A DNA stretch of 64,000 nucleotides from Cutibacterium modestum (GCF_008326345.1 NZ_BJEN01000002.1:434001-498000), one strand, 5' to 3'; positions 45,848-55,180 are shown, counted from the first letter of the stretch. Program-made: numbers and translations. Notes: a model not told the origin generated them from the letters alone.

Positions 45848-47362
45848 TCAACGCTCTCGCAGGAACATCTGATATGCGGGTGAGTCAGAGACGTCAGACC
45901 ACGGATAACCGATGTTATCGAGGTGAGCAGGCAGGTCGGGATCATCGGCTGCACCTTCAAACCCTGCGAGTACCCGACCGGTATCGATTGCGAAAGAGCG
46001 GTAGTGAAACAACGAGATGTTCCAGCGCGCGCCCAAGGTAGTGAGGAAGTGGGTGAGGGCACCCGGTGACTCGGGGAAGACGAAAGAGACAACCTTCTCA
46101 CCGACAGATCGTGACGGGTGTCCGCCAATCATATAGCGCACATGGGTTTTAGCGGCCTCGTCGTCTGACAAGTCGACGAGCCGGAGACCCGCTCTGCGCA
46201 GGATATCGACGATTTCGGAGCGTTCATCACGGTGCGCCAACTGCACACCGACGAAGATTGCGGCGGAGGTGTCATCAGCCAGCCGGTAATTGAACTCGGT
46301 GACCATGCGACCACCTAACAGGTGGCAGAAGTCCAGGAAGGCCCCCGGGCGTTCGTCGATGATGACCCCGAACATCCCCTCGCGGCATCCACCGATCTCG
46401 GCACGTTCTGCGATGTGACGCAGGGATCCGAAGTTGAGATTGGCGCCGCTGAGCACGGTGGCGAGCTTCTCGCCGTGGATGTCATGAGCGCGGGCGTACT
46501 TTTTGAGCCCAGCCAGTGCAACAGCTCCGGCGGGCTCAGCGACCGCACGGACGTCGTCAAACAGATCCTTGACGGCGGCGCTGATCTCGTCAGAGTCGAC
46601 GGTGACGACGTCGTCGAGGTGATCCTTGAGCAGCCGGAAGGTCTCGGCACCGATCCGAGCCACGGCCACACCCTCCGCGAACAGTGAAACCTGGTCCAGG
46701 GTGACCGGCTTCCCGGCCGCTATAGCGGCCACCAAACATGCCGACTCAACTGGCTCGACTCCGATGATCTTGACCTGAGGCATGAGCTGCTTGACGAGAA
46801 CGGCGATCCCGGCGGCCAAGCCTCCTCCGCCAACCGGCACGAAAACCCGGTTAATGTCGGCGGCGTCTTGGATGAGTTCCAGTCCGATCGTTCCCTGGCC
46901 AGCGATAACAAGTGGATCGTCGAAGGGGGCGACATAGGTCAGTCCATCATGTTCGGCTAGTTCGAGGGCGTGGGCCTTAGCCTCGTCGAAGGAGTCCCCG
47001 GCCAGCACTACCTCACCGCCGAGCTGGCGCACCGCGTCGACCTTAATTGACGGGGTGGGGCGCGGCATGACAATCCGCGCTTTGACGCCCAATCGGGAAC
47101 CCGACAAGGCGACTCCCTGGGCATGATTGCCGGCAGAGGCCGTCACCACCCCGGCACGACGCTCCTGCTCGGTGAGGTTGCGCATCCGGTTATATGCCCC
47201 GCGGATCTTGAAAGAATGAACCGGTTGACGGTCCTCCCTCTTGACAAGCACGGTGTTGTCGAGTCGCTTTGACACGTTCGGCATGGGCTCCAGCGGGGTC
47301 TTCTCTGCCACCTCATATACGGGGGCACGCAGCACGGCGTGCAGATACTCTTGGTCACTCAT
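45848..47362 (-). CDS. ilvA: Threonine ammonia-lyase, biosynthetic
   Basis: The 504-residue PLP enzyme deaminates threonine to 2-oxobutanoate for isoleucine. It has the PLP lysine motif VHSFKIRGAYNRM, TASAGNHAQGVALSG, GGGGLAAGIAV, and a C-terminal regulatory region of two ACT-like modules (about 330-504) that usually gives isoleucine feedback inhibition. ATG 47362 follows GAGGGGA and begins 15 bases after the ilvD stop, so it is co-transcribed under the ilvD leader. Confidence 0.95.
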   Translation of the reverse strand: MSDQEYLHAVLRAPVYEVAEKTPLEPMPNVSKRLDNTVLVKREDRQPVHSFKIRGAYNRMRNLTEQERRAGVVTASAGNHAQGVALSGSRLGVKARIVMPRPTPSIKVDAVRQLGGEVVLAGDSFDEAKAHALELAEHDGLTYVAPFDDPLVIAGQGTIGLELIQDAADINRVFVPVGGGGLAAGIAVLVKQLMPQVKIIGVEPVESACLVAAIAAGKPVTLDQVSLFAEGVAVARIGAETFRLLKDHLDDVVTVDSDEISAAVKDLFDDVRAVAEPAGAVALAGLKKYARAHDIHGEKLATVLSGANLNFGSLRHIAERAEIGGCREGMFGVIIDERPGAFLDFCHLLGGRMVTEFNYRLADDTSAAIFVGVQLAHRDERSEIVDILRRAGLRLVDLSDDEAAKTHVRYMIGGHPSRSVGEKVVSFVFPESPGALTHFLTTLGARWNISLFHYRSFAIDTGRVLAGFEGAADDPDLPAHLDNIGYPWSDVSDSPAYQMFLRER

Positions 47363-47377
47363 GGACGGTCCCCTCAA

Positions 47378-49252
47378 TCAAGCTATTGGGCGGACTTGAG
47401 ACAGGTCGCGCACCCCGCCACGATCGGCAGAGGAGGCGAGCATCCCATAGACGCGCAGCGCGGTAGACACGTGACGCGGACGTGGAGCATGGGGAGTCCA
47501 CGCGTCGAGCTCTCGGGCTTCTTCTTCCTCGTGACGGCGAGCCAATTCGGAGTCGTCGACGTCGAGACTGATCGTGCGGTTGGGAATGTCGATGCTGATG
47601 ATGTCGCCATCGCGAGCCAGCCCGATGAGGCCACCGGAGGCCGCCTCGGGGGAGACGTGACCGATGGATAGTCCCGATGTGCCCCCGGAAAAACGACCGT
47701 CAGTGAGCACAGCGCACGCCTTTCCCAGGTGCATCGACTTGAGGTAGCTGGTCGGGTACAGCATCTCCTGCATGCCAGGGCCGCCCTTGGGACCCTCGTG
47801 GCGGATGATGACGACGTCGCCGGCTTTGACCTTCTTGCCGAGAATCCCAGTGACAGCGTCGTCCTGAGATTCGTAGACGACGGCTGGCCCGGAGAAGGTG
47901 AGGTTGGACTCGTCGACTCCCGCAGTCTTGACGATGCAGCCGCGTTCAGCGATATTGCCGAACAGCACCGCTAGGCCGCCGTCAGCGGAGTAGGCGTGGT
48001 CGACGTCACGGATGCAGCCGTTGGCGCGGTCGGTGTCGAGGCTCTTCCAGCGCGAGGACTGGGAAAACATCTCGGTAGTGCGCACCCCGCCCGGGGCAGC
48101 CGAGTAGAGGGTACGGACCTCCTCATCTGGGTCGGACATCACGTCGTGGTGGGCAATTTCGACGCCCATAGTGGTGGGTATGCCGTTGGGTGACCACACC
48201 GTCGAGGCGGTGGTGTCGATGAGGCCGCCACGGTCCAGCTCAGCGAGGATACCGATCACACCACCGGCGCGGTGGACGTCCTCGATGTGGAAGACGTTGG
48301 TCGACGGGGCCACCTTGCACAGGTGTGGAACCCTACCAGACAGGGAGTCGATGTCGGCCATGGTGAAGTCGACCCCGCCCTCCTGGGCAGCGGCTAGCAG
48401 GTGAAGGACAGTATTCGTCGAGCCTCCCATCGCGATGTCCAGGCTCATGGCGTTATGGAAGGCAGCCTTGGTGGCGATAGATCGGGGCAGTACAGAAGCA
48501 TTGTCCTCGTCATACCAGCACTTGGCCAGGGAAACGACTGTGCACCCGGCGGTCTTGAAGAGACGGCGGCGATCAGAATGGGTGGCCAGTAGGGACCCAT
48601 TACCGGGTAGAGAGAGCCCGAGGGCCTCGGTCAGGCAGTTCATTGAGTTGGCGGTGAACATGCCTGAACAGGACCCGCAGGTAGGGCAAGCGTTGGCCTC
48701 CATGAGCTCGACGTCGGCGTTAGCTGCGGTTTCGTCACCGGCGGTGATCATGGCGTCAATAAGGTCGAGCTTGCGCTCCCCGTCGGACAGTGTCGCCTTT
48801 CCGGCCTCCATAGGGCCACCGGAGACGAAAACGGTCGGAATGTTGAGGCGCATCGCAGCCATGAGCATACCTGGGGTGATCTTGTCGCAATTGGAGATGC
48901 AGACGAGGGCGTCAGCACAGTGGGCGTTAACCATATACTCCACCGAGTCGGCGATGAGCTCGCGGCTGGGTAGGGAATAGAGCATGCCGTCGTGACCCAT
49001 GGCGATGCCGTCGTCGACGGCGATGGTGTTGAACTCCTTGGGTACGCCGCCGGCTGCGCGCACCTGCTCGGCGACGATTTTTCCGACGTCGCGTAGCCCA
49101 ACATGGCCGGGGACGAACTGGGTGAAGGAGTTCGCGATTGCCACGATAGGACGGCCAAACTCGTCGTCTCGCGTGCCGGTGGCGCGCCACAGGGCTCGGG
49201 CTCCAGCCATGGCGCGTCCGGTGGTGCTGGTGGCAGATCTCAGCGTGGGCAT
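47378..49252 (-). CDS. ilvD: Dihydroxy-acid dehydratase
   Basis: The 624-residue Fe-S enzyme catalyses the third common step of isoleucine and valine synthesis. It has [15 protein letters not shown] with cluster cysteines, [18 protein letters not shown], and the C-terminal [23 protein letters not shown] 49252 has GGGGAA upstream. A leader peptide and attenuator lie between its start and position 49382. It and ilvA form a two-gene operon. Confidence 0.97.
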   Translation of the reverse strand: MPTLRSATSTTGRAMAGARALWRATGTRDDEFGRPIVAIANSFTQFVPGHVGLRDVGKIVAEQVRAAGGVPKEFNTIAVDDGIAMGHDGMLYSLPSRELIADSVEYMVNAHCADALVCISNCDKITPGMLMAAMRLNIPTVFVSGGPMEAGKATLSDGERKLDLIDAMITAGDETAANADVELMEANACPTCGSCSGMFTANSMNCLTEALGLSLPGNGSLLATHSDRRRLFKTAGCTVVSLAKCWYDEDNASVLPRSIATKAAFHNAMSLDIAMGGSTNTVLHLLAAAQEGGVDFTMADIDSLSGRVPHLCKVAPSTNVFHIEDVHRAGGVIGILAELDRGGLIDTTASTVWSPNGIPTTMGVEIAHHDVMSDPDEEVRTLYSAAPGGVRTTEMFSQSSRWKSLDTDRANGCIRDVDHAYSADGGLAVLFGNIAERGCIVKTAGVDESNLTFSGPAVVYESQDDAVTGILGKKVKAGDVVIIRHEGPKGGPGMQEMLYPTSYLKSMHLGKACAVLTDGRFSGGTSGLSIGHVSPEAASGGLIGLARDGDIISIDIPNRTISLDVDDSELARRHEEEEARELDAWTPHAPRPRHVSTALRVYGMLASSADRGGVRDLSQVRPIA

Positions 49253-49287
49253 AGTGTTCCCCCTCGACGACGGCATAAACATGACGA

Positions 49288-49354
49288 CGCCCTCCGTCCG
49301 AAGGTGGAAGGAGGGCGCGCGGTTGAAATCCGGTGCGGGGTTAAGCCGCGCGCC
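49288..49354 (-). terminator. Attenuator of the ilvD-ilvA operon (alternative antiterminator and terminator hairpins)
   Basis: The terminator pairs 49310-49317 with 49288-49295 (8-bp G+C-rich stem). The competing antiterminator pairs 49346-49354 with 49314-49322 (perfect 9 bp). The two share 49314-49317, so they are mutually exclusive. The leader peptide stop codon (49343-49341) lies next to the 5' arm of the antiterminator. Ribosome position on the leader would therefore decide between the two structures, as in classical attenuation. Confidence 0.75.
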
Positions 49355-49382
49355 GGGTAATAAAAATCCAACCGTTCATCAT
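49341..49382 (-). CDS. ilv leader peptide ([13 protein letters not shown])
   Basis: A 13-codon frame ends at TAA within the attenuator. It carries two isoleucine codons (ATT, ATT), a Phe and a Thr in a row (W-I-F-I-T), as expected for a peptide that senses charged tRNA-Ile. There is no Shine-Dalgarno; a TAGCGT -10-like box seven bases before the first ATG (49382) suggests a leaderless transcript. It lies about 90 bases before ilvD. Confidence 0.7.
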   Translation of the reverse strand: MMNGWIFITRRAA

Positions 49383-49458
49383 GGTTCGACGCTAGCAGCG
49401 TTTAGAAATATGGAACACTGGTCCGTATCCCGAGACGCACAGATATCGGAATAGGCCG

Positions 49459-50169
49459 TCAGGGATGTAGGTGGGCCATGAAGGGCATGATCGGGGTGAG
49501 TAGTTCGGTGCTCATCCAGGCCATGCCAAAGGCCATCGCGAAGTCGGCGAGTCCCGAGAGCCGAATCGCCAGCGGTTCGGTAGCGACGACATGGCAGGCA
49601 GGCACCTTGCTCGGGCTTTCCGCACGGCCACTGATAGCACGCCGTAGCCCGGCGATGGCCATGGCCAGCAGGGCTACCATGAGCGGAGCACCGGCGACGG
49701 CGTAATCGTGCATGGCGGCATTTATGATCGTCTGCATGCCGTGGCCTACGCTGTGCATGCCACTGTGGTTGTAATTCGTTTGGCTCATACCGGAGTGCTG
49801 GGGGGCGGCCATGAGCGAGGACACCTTGCGCATTGCGGCCAGGTGCCAGACCATCGCCGCGAACATCGCGGCATGGCCCCATGACGACCACGAGGATCGC
49901 CAGGCGGCCATGAACACCATCCATGCGGTGCATATGGCGAAGATGATGACAGGGGTAGTGGGGCCGCCGATGGCAGAGACAGTGGGTTTCCACCATGACT
50001 TCGGCACCATGAGGATCATGGCCACGGCCATGACGACGTGGACCCATGTGGAAATCCGTGTGACAACAGTCGGGGCCTTGATGGCATCCCGTACCGACCA
50101 CACGAGTGACCATGCAAAGAGGATGAAAAGCCCGACGAAGGTGACGGACGTTGAAGTGAGGGTGAACAT
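49459..50169 (-). CDS. DUF5134-like multi-pass membrane protein, Met/His-rich
   Basis: The 236-residue protein has about six or seven membrane segments. ATG 50169 follows AGGAG. A hydrophilic stretch near residues 120-150 is rich in Met, His and Asn (APQHSGMSQTNYNHSGMHSV, GHGM), and many membrane helices contain Met and His (W-H-L-A-A-M-R). The overall pattern matches actinobacterial DUF5134 proteins. Such residues often bind copper, but function is not established. Confidence 0.65.
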   Translation of the reverse strand: MFTLTSTSVTFVGLFILFAWSLVWSVRDAIKAPTVVTRISTWVHVVMAVAMILMVPKSWWKPTVSAIGGPTTPVIIFAICTAWMVFMAAWRSSWSSWGHAAMFAAMVWHLAAMRKVSSLMAAPQHSGMSQTNYNHSGMHSVGHGMQTIINAAMHDYAVAGAPLMVALLAMAIAGLRRAISGRAESPSKVPACHVVATEPLAIRLSGLADFAMAFGMAWMSTELLTPIMPFMAHLHP

Positions 50170-50299
50170 TCCGCTCCTGTGACACCGGCTACGGTCTGGC
50201 GATCACCCTACATGGCGTTGCCCGCGATTACCGGATCAGCGATTGTGTCCTGCACCGGGTTGACCAGATCCGTACGGGTGGGGATGACAAACTGGGGAC

Positions 50300-51700
50300 A
50301 TGGAGCATTACGACATCGTCGTCATCGGTTCAGGGTCGGGAAACACGATCCTGGATGAGGACTTCGCAGATCGACGCGCCGCGATCATCGATTCGGGCAC
50401 TTTTGGGGGCACGTGTCTCAACGTCGGCTGCATACCTACAAAGATGTTCGTGCTCCCAGCAGACCTTGCGACCTCGCCGTCCGAGGCTGCCCGGCTGGGA
50501 GTTAACCTGCAATTCCGTGGAGCGTCTTTCGCCTCGATCCGCGACCGGATTTTTGGCCGAATCGACCCCATATCCGAAGCCGGTTTTTCGTATCGTCAGG
50601 GTCTAGAGAACATCGACGTCTACAGCGACGAGGCGAAGTTCGTTGATGCATACACCCTCGAGGTGGGGGATAGGCGGATCACTGCTGACCAGATTGTCCT
50701 GGCGGTCGGATCGCGTCCGCGAGTGCCTGATGTACCTGGTATCGACGACCCCAGTAGGGCTGGGTCGATTCACACCTCCGACACCATTATGAGGTTAGCG
50801 GAGCTGCCGCAGCGTTTAGTGATCCTTGGTGGCGGGTTCATCGCGGCGGAATTTGCCCACATCTTCTCTGGGCTCGGATCCCAGGTGACTGTCATCAACC
50901 GCTCTGGTCGAATGTTGCGCCACGAGGATCGCGAGATCTCGCAGCGTTTTACTGAACAAATTGGACGCCGCGTGCGGCTGCGAATGTCGGAAGGGCTGGT
51001 GGGCATCGACCGTGACCCGGGTGGTCACGTGGTGGTGCTGTCTGTCGACGGTGACGGCGTCGACTACGACTACCCGGCAGACGTCGTCCTCAATGCCACC
51101 GGTCGGGTTCCCAACGGGGACCGTCTGAACCTGTCAGCGGCTGGTGTCGACGTCGACGACGACGGGTACGTAGTGGTCGATGAACACCAACGCACCAACG
51201 TCGAGCACATCTGGGCCCTTGGCGACGTGTGTTCCCATCGGGAACTCAAGCACGTGGCCAATCATGAGGCTCGGGTGGTCCGTCACAACCTCTTGCATCC
51301 TGATGATCTGGCCAGTTCCGATCATCGCTTCGTACCGCACGCGGTGTTTTCGAATCCGCAGGTAGCGTCGGTGGGGGCCACGGAACAGGAACTGTTGCAG
51401 TCCGACACTCCGTACGCGGCGTATCTTCAGGAATACGCCGATGTTGCCTATGGCTGGGCCATGGAGGACGAGGGGCACTGTGTCAAGCTGTTGGGAGACC
51501 CACAGACGAGGATGTTACTGGGGGCGCATATTATCGGGCCTCAAGCGTCCACCCTCATCCAAACTTGTATTCAGGGGATGAGCGCTGGGCAGAAGATCGA
51601 CGAGATGGCGCGCGGGCAGTACTGGATCCATCCTGCCCTGCCCGAGGTCGTTGAAAACGCCCTGCTGGGGCTGGGCAACGAGATGGACGCCACGAGGTGA
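50300..51700 (+). CDS. mtr: Mycothione reductase
   Basis: The 466-residue flavoprotein of the pyridine-nucleotide disulfide reductase family has FAD motif IVVIGSGSGNTILDE, redox-active GGTCLNVGCIPTKM, NADP motif LGGGFIAAEFAHIFSGLGS, and the C-terminal His-Glu pair in YWIHPALPEVVENALLGL. The GSGSGN start is typical of mycothione reductase rather than lipoamide dehydrogenase. It keeps mycothiol reduced. ATG 50300 has GGGG upstream. It converges with the B12 transporter operon at a shared terminator. Confidence 0.92.
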   Translation: MEHYDIVVIGSGSGNTILDEDFADRRAAIIDSGTFGGTCLNVGCIPTKMFVLPADLATSPSEAARLGVNLQFRGASFASIRDRIFGRIDPISEAGFSYRQGLENIDVYSDEAKFVDAYTLEVGDRRITADQIVLAVGSRPRVPDVPGIDDPSRAGSIHTSDTIMRLAELPQRLVILGGGFIAAEFAHIFSGLGSQVTVINRSGRMLRHEDREISQRFTEQIGRRVRLRMSEGLVGIDRDPGGHVVVLSVDGDGVDYDYPADVVLNATGRVPNGDRLNLSAAGVDVDDDGYVVVDEHQRTNVEHIWALGDVCSHRELKHVANHEARVVRHNLLHPDDLASSDHRFVPHAVFSNPQVASVGATEQELLQSDTPYAAYLQEYADVAYGWAMEDEGHCVKLLGDPQTRMLLGAHIIGPQASTLIQTCIQGMSAGQKIDEMARGQYWIHPALPEVVENALLGLGNEMDATR

Positions 51701-51718
51701 CGCACACTTGCCACCCAC

Positions 51719-51751
51719 ATCCCCGAATGCCCTAGGGGAGCACTCGGGGAT
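51719..51751. terminator. Terminator between convergent mtr and the ABC transporter operon
   Basis: An 8-bp perfect inverted repeat (51719-51726 with 51744-51751) surrounds a 17-base loop that can itself pair (CCCT/AGGG). It begins 19 bases after the mtr stop and 31 bases beyond the substrate-binding gene's stop, so it can serve both strands. Confidence 0.7.
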
Positions 51752-51781
51752 ACCAGGCGTACCCTCATAAACTCATCGTGG

Positions 51782-52792
51782 TTATTTCTTGTCCTTGATG
51801 AGGTCGTGCAGCTTCTCGGTGCCGGTAATCGTCAGTGGGGTTGGAGGATCGGTCAGCGCGAAGGACATTGTCACCACGTGGCCCTTCTTGACGGCCTTGA
51901 GCTCCTTGGCTCCCTTGAAGGACAGGAAAGTCGGCTCCACCTTCGACATCGCGCCATCGCCAGCCAAGAGCACGATCCACTCCGGATTCTTGTGCAGTAG
52001 GTCCTCCATCGTGGTATCGAAGACCCGCGTGGTGTTGGAGTGGTACATATTGCGCAGACCGTTGGCGGCAAACATTGGCTCAATCATGCTCGACGAGCCG
52101 TAGGTATAGAACTCGGTGCTACCCGGGGTGATGTATAGGGCGACGGCATCGGCCTTGGCCCCGGGTGCGGTCTGCTTCTGGATTCTGGAGATCTTGTCGT
52201 CGAGGTTTTTGTTGACCTGGTTGGCCTTAGCCGGGACGTTAAAAATCTGTCCGACCTTGGTCACCTCGTCCTTGACCTGGGAGAAGGAGGCGGGGGCGGG
52301 TGGTTTCTTATCGGTGCACATGGCGTCGGTGCTGTACATCTTGACGCCGGATTTGCGCAGGGCGTTACGATCGACGCCCGTGTCGTAACCGATGACGAGA
52401 TCAGCATGCTGGTTGAGAACCGTCTCGGTGGACAACTTGACGCCACCCGTGTTCAGTTGCTGTGAGGCGATCGTCGGGATGGCCTTGAGTTTGGCGAGGG
52501 TCTTGGCGTCGTAGGCCCCCTCCTTGATCTGCCCGGCCCGGGCGACCACGTGGTCGAGCACACCGAGGGCATTCATCGTGGAGGCGTCGGTGTCGCCCAT
52601 CATGATGACCCGCTTAGGTGGATCGGTGAAAGTGAGTTTTTCATTGCAACTCATGACGGTGCGGCCTGCCGTCGAGGTGGAAGGGCGCTCGGTTGACGAT
52701 CCCGCACAGGCAGCCATGGTCAACAGACACAGACCGGTAAGTGTTGCCGCGGTGGCGCGTGCCCCGGGGCGGTGGATGAGCGATGGTGACAT
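51782..52792 (-). CDS. ABC transporter substrate-binding lipoprotein, probable corrinoid (BtuF-like) binder
   Basis: ATG 52792 follows AAGGAG six bases upstream and gives 336 residues. A lipobox (LTMAAC) marks lipid anchoring. The TroA/FecB-type fold shows D-P-P-K-R-V-I-M-M-G at the start of the first lobe, VIGYDTGVDRNAL and the E-W-I-V-L-L-A-G-D-G segment. By sequence alone it could bind ferric siderophore, haem or B12. The cobalamin riboswitch in the operon leader favours B12 or cobinamide. Confidence 0.82.
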   Translation of the reverse strand: MSPSLIHRPGARATAATLTGLCLLTMAACAGSSTERPSTSTAGRTVMSCNEKLTFTDPPKRVIMMGDTDASTMNALGVLDHVVARAGQIKEGAYDAKTLAKLKAIPTIASQQLNTGGVKLSTETVLNQHADLVIGYDTGVDRNALRKSGVKMYSTDAMCTDKKPPAPASFSQVKDEVTKVGQIFNVPAKANQVNKNLDDKISRIQKQTAPGAKADAVALYITPGSTEFYTYGSSSMIEPMFAANGLRNMYHSNTTRVFDTTMEDLLHKNPEWIVLLAGDGAMSKVEPTFLSFKGAKELKAVKKGHVVTMSFALTDPPTPLTITGTEKLHDLIKDKK

Positions 52793-52803
52793 AGTATTCT
52801 CCT

Positions 52804-53565
52804 TCATTGTTGGGGTGGATTGAACAAGAGGTGGATGCGACCGTTGTGAGTGATCCGCTCGACGTTGACCCGGTAGACCTCGGAGAGTAGATCGGGGTGC
52901 AGAACCTCCTCACATGGGCCGGATGCAACCAAGCGCCCCTTATCGAGAAGTACCAACTGGTCGGCTACCCGGGCCGCTAGGTTGAGGTCGTGCAGCACGA
53001 TGATAGTGGTGGCGTCGATGGTGTGGACGAGGTCAAGTAGGGCGAACTGGTAGCCGATATCGAGGTGGTTGGTGGGCTCGTCGAGCAGTAGGTGACCAGC
53101 TTGTTGGGCGATGGCTCGGGCGATGAGAACACGCTGACGTTCCCCGCCCGAGAGCTGGGTGACGAGGCGACACGCCAAGCTGGTGAGATCAGTACGTGCC
53201 AGGGCGTCATTGACGATGCCGCGGTCGGTTGTGTCCCCATATCCCATGAGGGAGCGGTGGGGGAGCCGTCCCAAGGCAACGGTGTCGCGGACTGTCAATG
53301 GCAGGGCCTGATCAGGGCTTTGCGCCACGACGGCTATCTCACGGGCTATTTCACGACGACTCATTGCGGACACGTCGCGGTCGCTGACTGTGATTCGTCC
53401 AGAGCAGACAGTGACGTTGCGGTACAGGGCTGACAGTAGGGTGGATTTGCCCGCACCATTGGGGCCGACGATCCCAACCGTCATACCTTGATTCGCGGAC
53501 AGATCGACGCTGTCGAGGACAACTCGCTGTCCGCGACGAACAATTAAGTCAGAGGCGGCGATCAT
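52804..53565 (-). CDS. ABC transporter ATP-binding protein (BtuD/FecE-type)
   Basis: The 253-residue ATPase has Walker A GPNGAGKST, signature LSGGERQRVLIARAIA, Walker B HLLLDEPTNHLD and a switch histidine (IIVLHDLNLA). It energises the FecCD-type permease encoded directly upstream, which it overlaps by four bases. Its last bases lie 12 from the binding-protein start. Confidence 0.94.
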   Translation of the reverse strand: MIAASDLIVRRGQRVVLDSVDLSANQGMTVGIVGPNGAGKSTLLSALYRNVTVCSGRITVSDRDVSAMSRREIAREIAVVAQSPDQALPLTVRDTVALGRLPHRSLMGYGDTTDRGIVNDALARTDLTSLACRLVTQLSGGERQRVLIARAIAQQAGHLLLDEPTNHLDIGYQFALLDLVHTIDATTIIVLHDLNLAARVADQLVLLDKGRLVASGPCEEVLHPDLLSEVYRVNVERITHNGRIHLLFNPPQQ

Positions 53566-54587
53566 GCCAGCGTCCCCCTTCTCACCAGGATCAGCAGGAA
53601 CGGAGCACCGAGGAGACCGGTGATGACGCCGATCGGCAGTTCCGCCGGGCTAAAGACAGTTCGGGAGAAGGTATCGGCCCACACCAGAAAGATCGCGGCG
53701 GTAATTGCCGAGGATGCGACCAGCCGACGATGCCCATGGCCGATAAAGGATCGCATGAGGTGCGGGATGACCAGGCCGACGAATCCGATCCCACCCGAGA
53801 TCGCCACAGCCATCGCCACTCCCGCCGAGACTGGGATGAGGAGCAGGACGCGTATCAGCGCTGGGTCGAGCCCTACCGCAATGGCGGTGGAATCGCCGGA
53901 TGCCAAGGCGTCGAGCCACGGTGCACAGACCCACAGCAGTATCGCAAGCGCAGCAGCCACGACAATGCTCGTCCATCCCTGGGCCCAACTCGCGCGGGAG
54001 AGGTCACCGAGGGTCCAGAACATCACCGCTCGGGCGGTCTCAGGGGAGTCCGAGGAGAAAATGATGAAGTTGGTGGCGGCCTGGAACACGAACCCCACTG
54101 CGAGACCGGCGAGGATGAGTCGTAGGGTCGACGAGTTCCGTCCGCCTCCCATGAACAACACGATGGCTGTGGACAGCAACGCTCCAAGGAAGGCTATACC
54201 GGCTACACCGAAGGACGATGAGATGCCGATGAGGATGATCGCGGCGGCGGCTCCACACGATGCCCCGGCGCTGACGCCGAGGACATAGGGTTCAGCAAGG
54301 GGGTTGCGTACCACCGCCTGAAGGGTGACACCAGATACACCGAGGATTGCTCCCACTCCTAGACCAGTGACGATTCGGGGCATCCTGTTCTGCCACACGA
54401 TGGCGTCAGTGATGGAGTCCCACGTCAAGTGCACCGGAATGCCGCAATGGTCAGCGAGTACTCCCAGGACTTGGTCGATAGGTACAGGGGCGGCACCAAA
54501 AGCAATGGACAACACCGGGGTGAGGACGAGCAGGGTCGCTAACAGTGAAAAACGCGCCGGTATACGGCGGTGATGCGATCGAGCCAA
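53562..54587 (-). CDS. ABC transporter permease, FecCD/BtuC family
   Basis: The protein has about ten membrane helices with family motifs GVSGVTLQAVVRNPLAEPYV, LGVSAGASCGAAA and GFVGLVIPHLMRS. The open frame runs to 54665, but its ATG codons there lie inside the riboswitch aptamer. TTG 54587, with GAGGA eight bases upstream, is therefore the likelier start (341 residues). It is the first gene of the operon after the riboswitch. The order permease-ATPase-binding protein is usual for this class. Confidence 0.88.
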   Translation of the reverse strand: MARSHHRRIPARFSLLATLLVLTPVLSIAFGAAPVPIDQVLGVLADHCGIPVHLTWDSITDAIVWQNRMPRIVTGLGVGAILGVSGVTLQAVVRNPLAEPYVLGVSAGASCGAAAAIILIGISSSFGVAGIAFLGALLSTAIVLFMGGGRNSSTLRLILAGLAVGFVFQAATNFIIFSSDSPETARAVMFWTLGDLSRASWAQGWTSIVVAAALAILLWVCAPWLDALASGDSTAIAVGLDPALIRVLLLIPVSAGVAMAVAISGGIGFVGLVIPHLMRSFIGHGHRRLVASSAITAAIFLVWADTFSRTVFSPAELPIGVITGLLGAPFLLILVRRGTLA

Positions 54588-54636
54588 GGAAGCCGTCCTC
54601 GTCAGGGCCGAGTCGCGCGGCCTTCGGGTAGATGCG

Positions 54637-54769
54637 GTCCGAGAGATTTTCGGACTCGGCATCATCCGAACGGGCGCCTTCCCGGGTTGTCCCAGTGGTC
54701 GTCTGCCTGTTCATCCGCCTTACCGCTGCGCGTCAGTCCTCGATTTGCACGAGATTCCCTACGTCGGAC
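54637..54769 (-). promoter_or_regulatory. Cobalamin (B12) riboswitch
   Basis: Read on the minus strand the leader shows the actinobacterial cobalamin aptamer in order. It starts with P1 (54769-54764 pairing with 54642-54637), then GGGAA at 54759-54755, AATC...GACTGACGCGCAGCGGTAA (54746-54720 region), CCACTGGGACAACCCGGGAAGG, GGATGATGCC, and the B12-box-like AGTCCGAAAATCTC. These blocks and their spacing match the family closely. It precedes a BtuC-type permease, so B12 would shut off uptake. The final hairpin that controls expression is not resolved. Confidence 0.85.
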
Positions 54770-54789
54770 GGCGTCAGCTTAGCATCGCT

Positions 54790-55180
54790 TCACAGTGGGT
54801 TTTCGAGAGGCTCACATTCCTGGACTGTCCTGTCTCCAATACCCCATAAGGCGATGTGGCGCCGGTTAACGCCGTGATCGTCGACGAGAGTTCGACGCAG
54901 TCGACGCACCATGGAAGACTGCCCGGCGATCCACGAGTGAGAACTAAGGGGGGCTTTCCCACCGCACGTCGTCTAGACCCTCTTCGGGGAACCCTGCTGA
55001 CACTTCGGCAGCGGAAATCGTTTGGGGTGGTCCCGGATGGCCTCGACCAGTCGATCCCCGCTGCCTGGATTGTTCTAGCCAACTGATCCGAGTCGCTGAC
55101 TCGTCTCCGATGGCGAGGGTATTAAGGCGACGGGAATTAGTCAGTAGTACCAGCAGCCCAGGTGCTAAAGCGACGGTAAG
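54790..55180 (-). pseudogene. Remnant of a siderophore-interacting (SIP) flavoprotein C-terminus
   Basis: Minus-strand frames match the SIP family: WIAGQSSMVRRLRRTLVDD followed by H-G-V-N-R-R-H-I-A-L-W-G (54933 down to a stop at 54792-54790; family: W-I-A-G-E ... G-Y-W). Upstream frames give RLVEAIRDHPKRF and N-T-L-A-I-G-D-E-S-A-T-R, but in-frame stops and shifts separate them. No intact start or NAD-binding half remains. It lies directly upstream of the riboswitch. Confidence 0.55.
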
